DNA of 64,000 bases from Lantana camara (Eukaryota; Streptophyta; Magnoliopsida; Lamiales; Verbenaceae), in contig CM074861.1 in NCBI GenBank assembly GCA_037501455.1, positions 96,387,001-96,451,000 of the forward strand, in the 5' to 3' direction. Under the pieces are notes generated by a model. It did not search any database. It saw only the letters and a list, made by a program, of their open reading frames with translations, and was not told the DNA's origin. Made by a program: the position numbers and the translations under genes. Of the stretch, positions 23,531 to 33,956 are shown one piece after another (the stretch's first letter is position 1; each line of letters starts with the position of its first letter).

Positions 23531-23667
23531 CCGAGACACCCCCGTGTCTCGGTTTGTTCTTCTGGAGTGATACGGGCGTGTCACCCCCTTTTTGTAGCTT
23601 TGTTTCCCGCCTGTACTAAGACACGGGGGTGTCTCATTTTAGGCTTCTGGGATGACACGGGCGTGTC
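23531..23667. repeat. Hairpin array of GAGACAC/GTGTCTC type, 5' LTR copy
   Basis: There are four inverted repeats: 23531-23552 (9-bp stem, CCCC loop), 23567-23584 (stem with one mismatch), 23619-23634 (AGACAC-GGGG-GTGTCT) and 23654-23667 (GACACGGGCGTGTC). Confidence 0.9.
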
Positions 23668-25122
23668 CTTCCCCTCGGTTTGATTTTTAAGTGTAACTCT
23701 CTTTAGTTCCTTTGCTTTTCGTTGCTTTCTCTTGTCCGTTTGTGGCCTATAGGTAGTATTAGATTAATGTATTATGTGTTAACTTGTGTAATATGAATCT
23801 ATGGTTTGATTGGTTTGCTCGTTTTTTAATTATGACTGCATATGTACGATATGCTCCTCTAACGTGTGTTTATGACTTTATGCCTCGTTCATATGCTTTG
23901 CATGATCATTCTTTGCTCCTTCTATGCTATGAATGCTTTGATAACATGTTGTAGAGTATGATATGTTCGTTATATGAAATGTATGAATTCGTTTGACATG
24001 ATTTATGAGACTTATGAAGAAATATGAACTCGTATGCATTACTTGTCAATTTGCTAAGCTTCATATGCATCATTCGCATTCATATGCATTTGCCGAGCGT
24101 CAATATGGTTCATTTTGAGTCTAAGTTTGCCTCTTGCTCTAAGGTTCGTTCCGATGTGAGAAGTGGTTCGTTTGACTCCGTTTGGCCCGTTTTGTTCGGT
24201 TTGGTCGACAAGGTGAGGTTTTTCTTTCTTTTTAGTTATGATGACCTAAAACCCTATTTGTATTTCGAACCCGCATGCTTTACATATATATATAGATATA
24301 TGTTTTGATATGTATTTTGTGGGTTTTGTCCCGTTTGTCAAGAGGCTTTGAAAACGCTTTTATAAGTATATAAGCTCTATTTTCGTTTGTTTTGATAAGC
24401 TTTGATAAGAGGGTGTGTGTGTAAGTGTGGTATGATCTGTAGATAAGCTTCATATGATAAGTACGATATATATATATATAAGATATGTCTGTCCGTCTGT
24501 GTGTGTGAGTATAAGTTTCGTCTGGTAAGTGTGATAAGTTTAAGCTTTGTTTCGTTTGTATCGGATTCAAGCAAGTCTTCGATTTTCTGTTGGTTTTGAT
24601 CTGTTTGGGCCCCGGAGTTATGGGTAAGGGAGACCCGGGATGACCATCGGGGTCGCCGGTTACGACCCCTGTGCACTTCTCCACTAACGGGAGACTTAGT
24701 GCTCCTATGCCGACGGAGCGCATTTTGGCTGGCCGTCGAAGGAACCGGGCGGGATCCTCCGATTCACAAGTTTCGTTCTGTGTGGGGGGCGAGAGTGGCA
24801 CCTCTCTTCCCCAATGGTGTGGCGGTGGGATTGTTTATGACTTTTGCTTCTGTTTATGTTTTGAGCAAGAGTGTGTGTTAAGCGTGAACTCTCCGAGTTG
24901 GTAAGTTTATGCTTTAGTGTATGGTTATGAAACGGGAGTGGCTTTTAACTTGTAAAACTTGGATAATTTTGGGCTCTTGGCCTTAAACTCCTTTCCTTAT
25001 ATATAGTATCACGTGGAAAATGTCTTAGATTGTAAAAACCACATCCGGTTCATGAATCCTTTCAGCTTTGTTTATGCTTTGTTATTACGTATATGTATGG
25101 GTGCGTGTGTTAGCCCCCTCTC

Positions 25123-25482
25123 CAGTCTCTAGGACTGACCCTCGTTATTTCTATCTTTTCCCCCCTTTGATTTGAATTTACAGGTATTCGTTCTGAGGAG
25201 TTGGAGCTAGGCGGTTGTCTTTGAGTCTTTGTTTTGGAGGGCTTGAGTCTCATGGATTGTATTTCGTTTATTTTACGCAATTTGTTAGTTTTGAAATATG
25301 TATTAATTTGGCTACTTAGTTCTGTCCTGGGATTCAGTTTTGTATAATTGTTTTGTATCTATGGTTGTATGAGTATTATTTGGAGAACACGATATGATTT
25401 GTGCTTGCATGCTATAAGTTTTAGTTGTTGGCTTCCGCGAATTTGTTTCTGCGCACTCGGAGTAAGGTCTAGACCGTCTGGC
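25123..25482 (+). other. Conserved LTR structure block, LARD family
   Basis: CAGTC (25123-25127) pairs with GACTG (25133-25137), then a pyrimidine-rich tract leads to ATTTACAG. GCTAGGCGGTT (25206-25216) pairs with GACCGTCTGGC (25472-25482), with every departure from Watson-Crick a G-U pair. Confidence 0.55.
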
Positions 25483-25613
25483 TTAGGTTGGATTTTTGTT
25501 TGTCACCCGTTCGCCGTGGCTTGATACGTGGACGGAGTTCCCATTTCGCTTCACGTGTTGGGTTATGGTGCGGGGATGTGGCGCCCTTCGCTCCGGGGTG
25601 TTACATCCTTAAG

Positions 25614-25625
25614 TGGTATCAGAGC
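25614..25625 (+). promoter_or_regulatory. Primer-binding site, tRNA-iMet
   Basis: TGGTATCAGAGC lies eight bases after the 5' LTR end and is conserved although the coding region is lost. Confidence 0.92.
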
Positions 25626-26971
25626 TCTGGGTTGCAAAACCGGAGCTCTCGTGTCGTGTCGGGGTTTGTTTAGGTCGTTCGGCTTAGGATTACGTGTTTG
25701 TTGGCATTCACTACATCACTTATGTGAATTACTTGATATTAATTAATATTATTTGTATTAATAGTTCACATGAACATGCACTAGAAACCCCGCATGCATC
25801 GATATCTTCTTGGAATTGTATCTTATTTCAGGATACTCCTTCGATATCAACAAGTATCACCGGGAAAAGGACGAGGGAGACAGGTATATTCGGGCTACAA
25901 GGTGCTTAGAGATTTTATCTTTTGAAGCGGTTTGAATTGAGGATATCAAGACCAAGTTTTAGGTGATCAAGAGAATGGAGTTGAGATTTGAAGAATCCGA
26001 GAAGAATTCATATGAGGGAGTTCTATTCAAGAACCTTGTATAAGTACCTTCCTTCCGTATTGGATGATAGGAAAATTTCAAATTGAAGAATGAAAGAAGA
26101 TTGATGATTTCACATAAGGGTTTGATAGATTGGGTAGCTTCAAGGAGCATGCTAGGGTTCGGAGTTATTTGCAAGCAAGTAGGTATGGAATTCGATCGAA
26201 TCTTCAAATTCTGAGGGTATGTGCATGATTCAAGGATGCAAGATAAATGGAGCTATGAAGGAATGGGTAATCAATGAAGGGAGTTTCGCCATCACTTATG
26301 AGAAGAAAAGATCGGTTTGGGGTTCGAAGGTCAAGCAAGGAATCCAAACTTCAAGAATTCTCGAGAAGCTTCAAGATGTCATAGAAAAAGAAGATCTCAA
26401 TGCCGAAGTGAAAAGATCAAATTGAGAGAAATTGAGAATTGTTTCAAGTGCCGCTAATTGGAAAAATATTTCAAGATGAAATATGTGAAGGCAAGATGAG
26501 AAATCCACAGATTAAGAGAAATCTTTAGAAATTCAAGATTTCAATGACTAGGGGTATAAGAAGATTCTAATAGCAAAGATGGATTTTATATTTTCTCACC
26601 GGAAACAAGTCCGTGTTCAAATGGTAGAGACTCGAATCACATGGAAAGGGAAGTTCAAGAATCCCATGAGGCCGCCAATATCAAACAAGGAAAGATTCTA
26701 ATACTAAAGGTGGGAGTATCCGAAGGACAAGAATTTGAGATCTTTAAAGAATACCATGACTTCAAGATCCCGGTTCAAGTTCAAGTTGGCACTTTGGAAG
26801 TCACGGAGCTAACATCGAGTTCAATTCTACTACGATGGTGAACGGTACATGAAGCATTCATGGCATTATATTTCACGCATATTTTAATATTCGGAAATCC
26901 CATGTGCTTATTGTCTTATTCCTTGTTTTTGGGTGATTCCTGATTACGTTTGTTATGTAAACATGCCTCTT

Positions 26972-27212
26972 CTTGTTCTTGCTTGTTAAGTGTTTCTTTC
27001 CCTTCGTGGCTCTTACTTGTAATGTGTTTCCTTCCCTTCTCAGTTTTGCTTGTTGTGTGATTGCTTTCACCCTTGGTTCTTGCCTATTGTGTGATTCTTT
27101 CACTTTTTGGTTCTTGTTTGAAGTGTGCTTCCTTTATTTTCTAATTTTGCTTGTTACATATTTCTTTTCCTTCTTGGCTCTTGTTCGTTATGTGCTTTAT
27201 TTATTTTCCTTT
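26972..27212. repeat. Degenerate minisatellite, about 35-bp units
   Basis: About seven diverged copies of a unit built on TTCTTGCTTGTTRTGTG followed by a TTTC/CCTT-rich run lie head to tail within the LARD interior. Confidence 0.7.
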
Positions 27213-27929
27213 TTTGTGTTAGTACTTTCTTGTGGTGGGAGCCTGTGGTGTGGAGTGTTCGTGAGTGTTTAGTGAGTTGTGAGGGTTGAGCTGCTTTCGG
27301 TGGTCGGTTTTGAGAAGTTTGGCTCTTGTTGGAGTTAGCGGTTGTTTTCAGGAGGTCCGTCAGGGACTCAACGATATCTTCGGGTATTAGATAGAAGGCT
27401 AACCCGTTGATATTCCTCTTAGAAAAACCGAGTATTGCCTCAGAGTAAGAGGTACGGTTTTGAGTGGGAAGAGGCGGTTGAAGAGAGTTACCCACGGTAT
27501 TGGCCCTTGCCTAACCGGAGGTACAAAAGGCTACCTTGTTTCCAACTGAGGCATAAAAGAAGGCCTTTGTGGTGTGTTGCTTACAGTAGAACGGTAGCCT
27601 ACGCCTTAAGGAGTGCAAGTTCACGAGTTTATCTCACTCAAGGTTGAAGTTGTTCGGAACTTTGGGAAACCGGTTGTTCTGGCATAAGAAAGACGTTATG
27701 GACTTTGTGTAGTAATGTCTACGTGCCAACGGTTGAGGATTCTCCAACCACTCCCGAATTTTTATTTGGAAGGTGGGGGCAAACGACTAGGACTTTATGT
27801 CCAGTTCGCCATCTAAGGAGATAGGGTCTCGAGAGATATGGGATCAGAGTAGCGCAGCGGAAGTGTGAAGTTGGGCTTGTCTTCGGAGCCGTTCAAAGAC
27901 TCTCCATAGGACCTGAGGACAGGTCCTTT

Positions 27930-27944
27930 TGAAGGAGGGGAGAT
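27930..27944 (+). promoter_or_regulatory. Polypurine tract of the LARD-like element
   Basis: GAAGGAGGGGAGA lies immediately before the TG of the 3' LTR at 27945. Confidence 0.85.
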
Positions 27945-30900
27945 TGTAACATCCCGATCGTTCGGATTTCCAGGTACGCCGTAACGAGTGGGTTTTATGC
28001 GCTTTAAATTATTTAATTACGTATTTGAATGTTATTTTAATGCTTATATGATTATTTGAATTTATATGAAGTTAATTGATTATATTTATGAACTTTGAAT
28101 TTTTAAACGTTTAAGCTTGCATGCTCGTAATTTGTTCGTTATGTGCCGGAATTCAATTCCGATTTTTGTGAAATTTCGATATGCGTGATATATGTGAGTT
28201 ATGAATATGTTTACATGCTCGTTTTAAGTTTTCGTGTTCGTTTGTCGAGGTTTTAAACCTTAAGTATTTGACGAGGGACATGAGGGCCTAACTAGTTTTA
28301 GCGAGCCTCGTGTTCCGGAGGCCATAACTTGAGCTCGGGAATTCGGATTCGAATTCCAGAAGATGCTTCGGACTCGTAACGAAGAGATGAAGCCAAGGAA
28401 CCTGATTTGGTACTTTTCTAAGCCTATTTGGACCCTCGTTTTTCACCCGGAAAGAACCGTTTGTGCCAAAGCCACCATCTTTGACTAGTCTTACACTTGT
28501 GGGGCCAATTTAACCATGCTCAAGCCTTTAACATTGGTTTATATGATATTAACTCAGCCCTATCCCTTACCTACCCTTTCATTTCGTCCAAAACACCCAC
28601 AAGAGGAGGAAGAGCAGCTGATCCATGGAGAAAAGAGAAGAGAAGAAGAAGCCCTTTTCCATGTCTTGAGATTTTTGAAGACAATCCTCTCCATACTTCT
28701 TCATATATTAAAGGTAAGTATATTTATGTATTCTCCTCTCTTTATTGCTTCATTTGATCTTTGAAATTCATGAAATGCATCAGATTTAATAAGGATATGG
28801 AGACTTGCATGAATAGTTAGGGTTAGAGGTCATTTGTTGCTTCCTTGCCTTAGCTTGAATTTGTGGCTGATTTGAGGCTTCTTTGGTGATTATATGAACT
28901 TATTTGCTTCCATTCTTGATTTATGCTTCATGTTAGATGTGTTAGGGTTATTTTCTCTTTAATAACTTGATTAAAACTTTGAGCTTTTGGGCATGCAAAA
29001 CTGAAATTATAATCTGCTCTCCCGGAATGAACTGCTATCACGTTTTGAAGTTTGTTTGATTTAATTCTTGCCTCCAATTTCGTGTGTTAAGGCATGGCTA
29101 TGTAGTGAACATGTTGCTCTATGAATATGCTCTTGGTTTCCCTGATTTCATGCCTTATCTCAGCTGCATATATGGATTATGTGAGGGAGAACATGATTTA
29201 TTTTCTCTCCTTTCTTGCAACGATTTTATGTGGCTGTTTTGATGCTCAAAAACTGATTATATGGACTTGTTTCTTTGATAATTTGATGATTAACTGATAT
29301 TATATGATGTTTGGATGATTTGCTCTTAAGATCCTTTGATGAAATTATGAGTTTTTGAGCCCCAAACCTAAGCTAGAAATCTGCTCCCCCGTTTTGGAAC
29401 TGCTGTGTGGATTTGTGCTTTGTTGCTTGAGTTAATGACTTCCAATTTGTGTGAATTTGCATGGAGACGTGGTATACTAATTGCTTTACATGTTAGCCCT
29501 GCTCATGCGAGTTTTTAGATCTATTTTCAGCCCCTAAGTTGGTGATCATGGCATGAATGTATTGATTTATCAATTTTGGCTCCAATTGCATTGCTTGTTT
29601 GATGAACCTCTTTGGATGCATTCTTGAATCTCTTTGTGTGATTCTTTGTTGTGTATTTGATGCTTGTTTTATGTGTTAGAGTGCTTGAGTAGCTCCCTCT
29701 CTTTCATCCTTGAGTTGCTCTTTGTTTGCCCCCTTTTAGCCGCAGTTGTCACCCCTTTTCTGCCCTTTTCGCCTCTATACCGAGACACCCCCGTGTCTCG
29801 GTTTGCTCTTCTGGAGTGACACGGGCGTGTCACCCCCTTTTTGTAGCTTTGTTTCCTGCCTGTACTGAGACACGGGGGTGTCTCAGTTTAGGCTTCTGGG
29901 ATGACACGGGCGTGTCCTTCCCCTCGGTTTGATTTTTAAGTGTAACTCTCTTCCGTTCTTTTGCTTTTCGTTGCTTTCTCTTGTCCGTTTGTGGCCTATA
30001 GATAGTATTAGCTTAATTTATTATGTGTTAACTTGTGTAATATGAATCTATGGCTTGATTGGTTTGCTCGTTTTTGAATTATGACTGCATATGTATGATA
30101 TGCTCCTCTAATGTGTGTTTATGACTTCATGCCTCGTTCATATGCTTTGCATGATCATTCTTTGCTCCTTCTATGCTATGAATGCTTTGATAACATGTTG
30201 TAGAGTATGATATGTTCATTATATGAAATCTATGAATTCGTTTGACATGATTTATGAGACTTATGAAGAAATATGAACTCGTATGCATTACTTGTCAATT
30301 TGCTAAGCTTCATATGCATCATTCGCATTCATATGCATTTGCCGAGCGTCAATATGGTTCATTTTGAGTCTAAGTTTGCCTCTTGCTCTTAGGTTCGTTC
30401 CGATGTGAGAAGTGGTTCGTTTGACTCCGTTTGGCCCGTTTTGTTCGGTTTGGTCGACAAGGTGAGGTTTTTCTTTCTTTTTAGTTATGATGACCTAAAA
30501 CCCTATTTGTATTTCGAACCCGCATGCTTTACATATATATATATATATGTGTGTTTTGATATGTATTTTGTGGGTTTTGTCCCGTTTGTCAAGAGGCTTT
30601 GAAAACGTTTTTATAAGTATATAAGCTCTATTTTCGTTTGTTTTGATAAGCTTTGATAAGAGGGTGTGTGTGTAAGTGTGGTATGATCTGTAAATAAGCT
30701 TCGTATGATAAGTACGATATATATATATAAGATATGTCTGTCCGTCGGTGTGTGTGAGTATAAGTTTCGTCTGGTAAGTGTGATAAGTTTAAGCTTTGTT
30801 TCGTTTGTATCGGATTCAAGCAAGTCTCCGATTTTCTGTTGGTTTTGATCTGTTTGGGCCCCGGAGTTGTGGGTAAGGGAGACCCGGGATGACCATCGAG

Positions 30901-31854
30901 GTCGCCGGTTACGACCCCTGTGCACTTCTCCACCAACGGACTTAGTGCTCCTATGCCGACGGAGCGCATTTTGGCTGGCCGTCGAAGGAACCGGGCGGGA
31001 TCCTCCGGTTCACAAGTTTCGTTCTGTGTGGTGGTCGAGAGGGGCACCTCTCTTCCCCAATGGTGTGGCGGTGGGATTGTTTATGAGTTTTGCTTCTATT
31101 TATGTTTTGAGCAAGAGTGTGTTAAGCGTGAACTCTCCGAGTTGGTAAGCTTATGCTTTAGTGTATGGTTATGAAACGGGAGTGGCTTTTAAATTGTAAA
31201 ACTTGGATAATTTTGGGCTCTTGGCCTTAAACTCCTTTCCTTATATATAGTATCACGTGGAAAATGTCTTAGATTGTAAAAACCACACCCGGTTCATGAA
31301 TCCTTTCAGCTTTGTTTATGCTTTGTTATTACGTATATGTATGGGTGCGTGTGTTAGCCCCCTCTCCAGTCTCTAGGACTGACCCTCGTTATTTCTATCT
31401 TTTTCCCCCTTTGATTTGAATTTACAGGTATTCGTTCGTTCTGAGGAGTTGGAGCTAGGCGGTTGTCTTTGAGTCTTTGTTTTGGAGGGCTTGAGTCTCA
31501 TGCATTGTATTTCGTTTATTTTACGCAATTTGTTAGTTTTGAAATATGTATTAATTTGGCTACTTAGTTATGTCCTGGGATTCAGTTTTGTATAATTGTT
31601 TTGTATCTACGGTTGTATGAGTATTATGTGGAGAACACGATATGATTTGTGCTTGCATGCTATAAGTTTTAGTTGTTGCCTTCCGCGAATTTGTTTCTGC
31701 GCACTCTGAGTAGGGTCTAGACCACCTAGCTTAGATTGGATTTTTGTTTATCACCCATTCGCCGTGACTTGATACGTGGACGGAGTTCCCATTTCGCTTC
31801 ACGTGTTGGGTTATGGTACGGTGGATGTGGCGCCCTTCGCTCCGGGGTGTTACA
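27945..31854 (+). repeat. 3' LTR of the LARD-like element (3910 bp)
   Basis: It starts TGTAACATCCCGATCG and ends GGGGTGTTACA. It is the longest LTR here, and it carries the same ordered blocks as the other two gypsy families. Confidence 0.93.
29780..29916. repeat. Hairpin array of GAGACAC/GTGTCTC type, 3' LTR copy
   Basis: 29780-29801 (9-bp stem), 29816-29833 (GTGACACG-GG-CGTGTCAC, perfect), 29864-29887 (10-bp stem, GGGG loop) and 29903-29916. Two of the stems are better paired here than in the 5' LTR copy. Confidence 0.9.
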
Positions 31855-32692
31855 GGTCTTTTAAATAAAACAAATTTATTGTTATTTTTTTTTATTGTCT
31901 AAGTGGTGGGGTGGGTGCCGGTGCCGGTGCCGCGGTTTACCGGTACAGAGTTGGCGTGGCTGGAATCCGCCACCACAGAGGCAACGGCGAGCGGTGTTAG
32001 GATTCCGCCGCTACGACGACTTCCTTGTTGGGGCTATCGCTAAATTAGGTTTATGAATAAAATTTCTATCGTAATTGAACAACAATTAACATATAATTGA
32101 TCATCAACAGACAATTACAGTACTAAACATGCTTGATAATTAACAGATAATTACAGATAAGAAAATATCATAACAGCATGCTTGTAAATGAATTTGCAGA
32201 ACAATAAATCGCATATCAACAGACAATTACAGTACTAAACATGCTTGATAATTAACAGATAATTACAGATAAGAAAATATCATAACAGCATGCTTGTAAA
32301 TGAATTTGCAGAACAATAAACCGCATATAAGTAACGAATATTTATTAAATAACATAATCTTCAACAAAGTTGTGCAGATATCACATAGCAACAACAGATT
32401 TACAGATATCTCAAAAGAACATTATTAACAAAAGAACCATACATAATTAACTAATAATTATGGAATAGTGTGATTAATACAGAATTAATCTCAAAAGATC
32501 TCATACAATCACAACAGATTTCGAGATATTACATTTATATAATATCAATCATCTCAAGGCATGAAACGGATTTCATATGACATATGATCTCAAAATCTTA
32601 TAAATCTAAGGGCATGCATAATTTCATAGATTAACAAATAATCTTGATGACTTACGATCTTGGTAACAGAGACATAAAACGAACAATTTAGA
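31855..32692 (-). other. Untranslated leader remnant of copia-C
   Basis: This lies between the LARD end and the copia-C primer site. On the minus strand it would be the 5' leader of copia-C before gag; no gag frame survives. A short GC-rich block with GCCGGT repeats lies at about 31905-32035, and the rest is AT-rich. The assignment is by position only. Confidence 0.4.
32103..32326. repeat. Tandem duplication, 112-bp unit
   Basis: Two head-to-tail copies (32103-32214 and 32215-32326) begin ATCAACAGACAATTACAG and differ at one position that I can see (T/C near the unit end). The duplication is recent. Confidence 0.92.
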
Positions 32693-32703
32693 CTCTGATA
32701 CCA
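32693..32703 (-). promoter_or_regulatory. Primer-binding site of copia-C
   Basis: CTCTGATACCA on the plus strand is the minus-strand TGGTATCAGAG, one base from the LTR that begins at 32705. It shows that the LTR at 32705 is the 5' LTR of a minus-strand element. Confidence 0.85.
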
Positions 32704-32704
32704 C

Positions 32705-33063
32705 TGTAGGAACATATAATCGAACTAATCTTTTTGCGGAAGCGAATTCGGATTTGATCACCGCTTTACGCCCACTACAACCTTGACTGTAATCTTGAAG
32801 GTGGTTACTAGAGTCACCGTTGTTTCCACGCCACAAATCTTTAGTCTCATAATGTTCTTTAATCTCCGGGAGAGCTCTATTATGTGAACACGCTGTATAT
32901 CTCGTGTGTCTCTTATCTCAGAGATAACCTCCTCTGTATATATAGGATAGAATTAGGGTTACATAATCCACTTCTATTCTATGGGCTTAGCACAGGCCCA
33001 CATCAGTTACCTAAACTGTTCCCTATTATTTATGGATATGGTCAGATCCACTTTTAACCACAG
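32705..33063 (-). repeat. 5' LTR fragment of copia-C
   Basis: It is homologous to 9295-9670 with substitutions and small indels, ending after TTTTAACCACAG. Beyond it the two sequences diverge completely, so the LTR is truncated on its outer side. Confidence 0.82.
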
Positions 33064-33956
33064 TATCAATGTCGGGCCTTTTACTCGGATCTCCTTTCAC
33101 CTAATCAGGAATTAAGCACAATGCTGAATCGAATTCTCAGGCCGCTTACCAGGAGCATTGAAAATTATATTAACTAATTTATAAAATAAACAACTTACTT
33201 ATCATATCGCGTTCAATCCTTATATAAATCTAAAACGAATTATGGTATCATGTCGACCACTTATATGGCATATCGTCAAACAAGTATCACATCAAATACT
33301 CCGATAAATTTAAGAATTCGATATATTAAAGATTCAAATTCGAGTGGTTACTATGTTTGAGCAGCATCAAATATCATGAAATTAAGCGTTTGATTAGCTA
33401 AGATTTTAGCCCCTACATTATATAAGACGTATTGAGCAGACATTAGATACTACATTGAAAATAATATATTAAAATCTTTGGGTAAAAATTTTTTAAAAAA
33501 AAAAAAAGTTACAATATATTTGTAATAATCTTTAGATTATTGATAATCTTTAATTTCTTATGATCATACAATTAATTTTTAATAAATAATCGAGGGTAAA
33601 ATGGGAAAATCACACCAAGGAAATTCAAATATCAAGACTGTATTCTTCCATCATTCAAGTCTTGCTCAGCCAGAATCTGCATTCACAGCATCACAACTAA
33701 GAGCAGAGAGAAATACATGTACATAATACATAGGCAGGACTGCAGCACATATTAATTCAGATTTCAGAATCTATAACAAAATGTGAACAAACAACATACT
33801 TCTCCATCCCAATATCGATCTCTCCCACTTATTGGGGGCTTAAATCTTAATAGTACGACATTAATATCCCAGAACCCGAATCATACTCCCTCTATATACC
33901 ATAAAAAACAACAACTTGGTATGGCTAAACTTGTACACCTTTCATTCACGATTCAT
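33064..33956. other. Spacer and probable 3' UTR of the DUF642 gene
   Basis: AT-rich DNA with an A run at about 33489-33507. The part nearest 33957 should hold the 3' UTR of the minus-strand gene. I see no other gene; the plus-strand open frame at 33783-34343 is antisense to its last exon. Confidence 0.5.

Larger units (their letters stand above)
22300..25605 (+). repeat. 5' LTR of the LARD-like element, 5'-truncated
   Basis: It aligns from 22300 with 28549 onwards and ends GGTGTTACA at 25605, followed by the primer-binding site. Confidence 0.93.
25606..27944 (+). pseudogene. Degenerate gypsy-derived interior of the LARD-like element
   Basis: There is no long open frame. Islands of homology to the complete gypsy element remain. 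After the primer site, the GTTGCAAAACCGGAGCTCT segment matches 13809 onwards. Near 26838-26880 a stretch around AGCATTCATGGCA corresponds to the protease region at about 15090. At 27735-27835, CTCCAACCACT...GGACTTTATGTCC...AAGGAG matches the integrase start at about 17327-17412. So gag-pol was once here and has decayed or been deleted. Confidence 0.7.
22300..31854 (+). mobile_element. LARD-like non-autonomous gypsy derivative, 5' end truncated
   Basis: Two long gypsy-type LTRs (5' copy truncated, 3306 bp left; 3' copy complete, 3910 bp) enclose only 2.3 kb without an intact gag or pol. A tRNA-iMet primer site and a polypurine tract are preserved, so it keeps the cis signals but must borrow proteins. 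The left LTR lacks its first about 604 bp, joined directly to the copia-D LTR, so the left target site is gone. By eye about seven differences occur in the first 500 aligned LTR bases, so it is older than the element at 11115. Confidence 0.88.

Noticed and set aside
23531..23667. CRISPR-like array of short palindromic repeats
   Set aside because: The DNA is clearly plant nuclear, spacing is irregular, and the repeats lie inside an LTR present in two copies. No cas genes are present.
26641..26841. Gly/Val-rich open frame in the LARD interior that resembles a real protein
   Set aside because: It is short, flanked by stops, and lies among degenerate gag-pol segments; no recognisable motif.
30628..31047. 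A 139-codon minus-strand open frame in the LARD 3' LTR, partly shared with 24280-24801
   Set aside because: It lies in LTR sequence, contains (TA)n-encoded Tyr/Ile runs, and its frame differs in the 5' LTR copy at indels.
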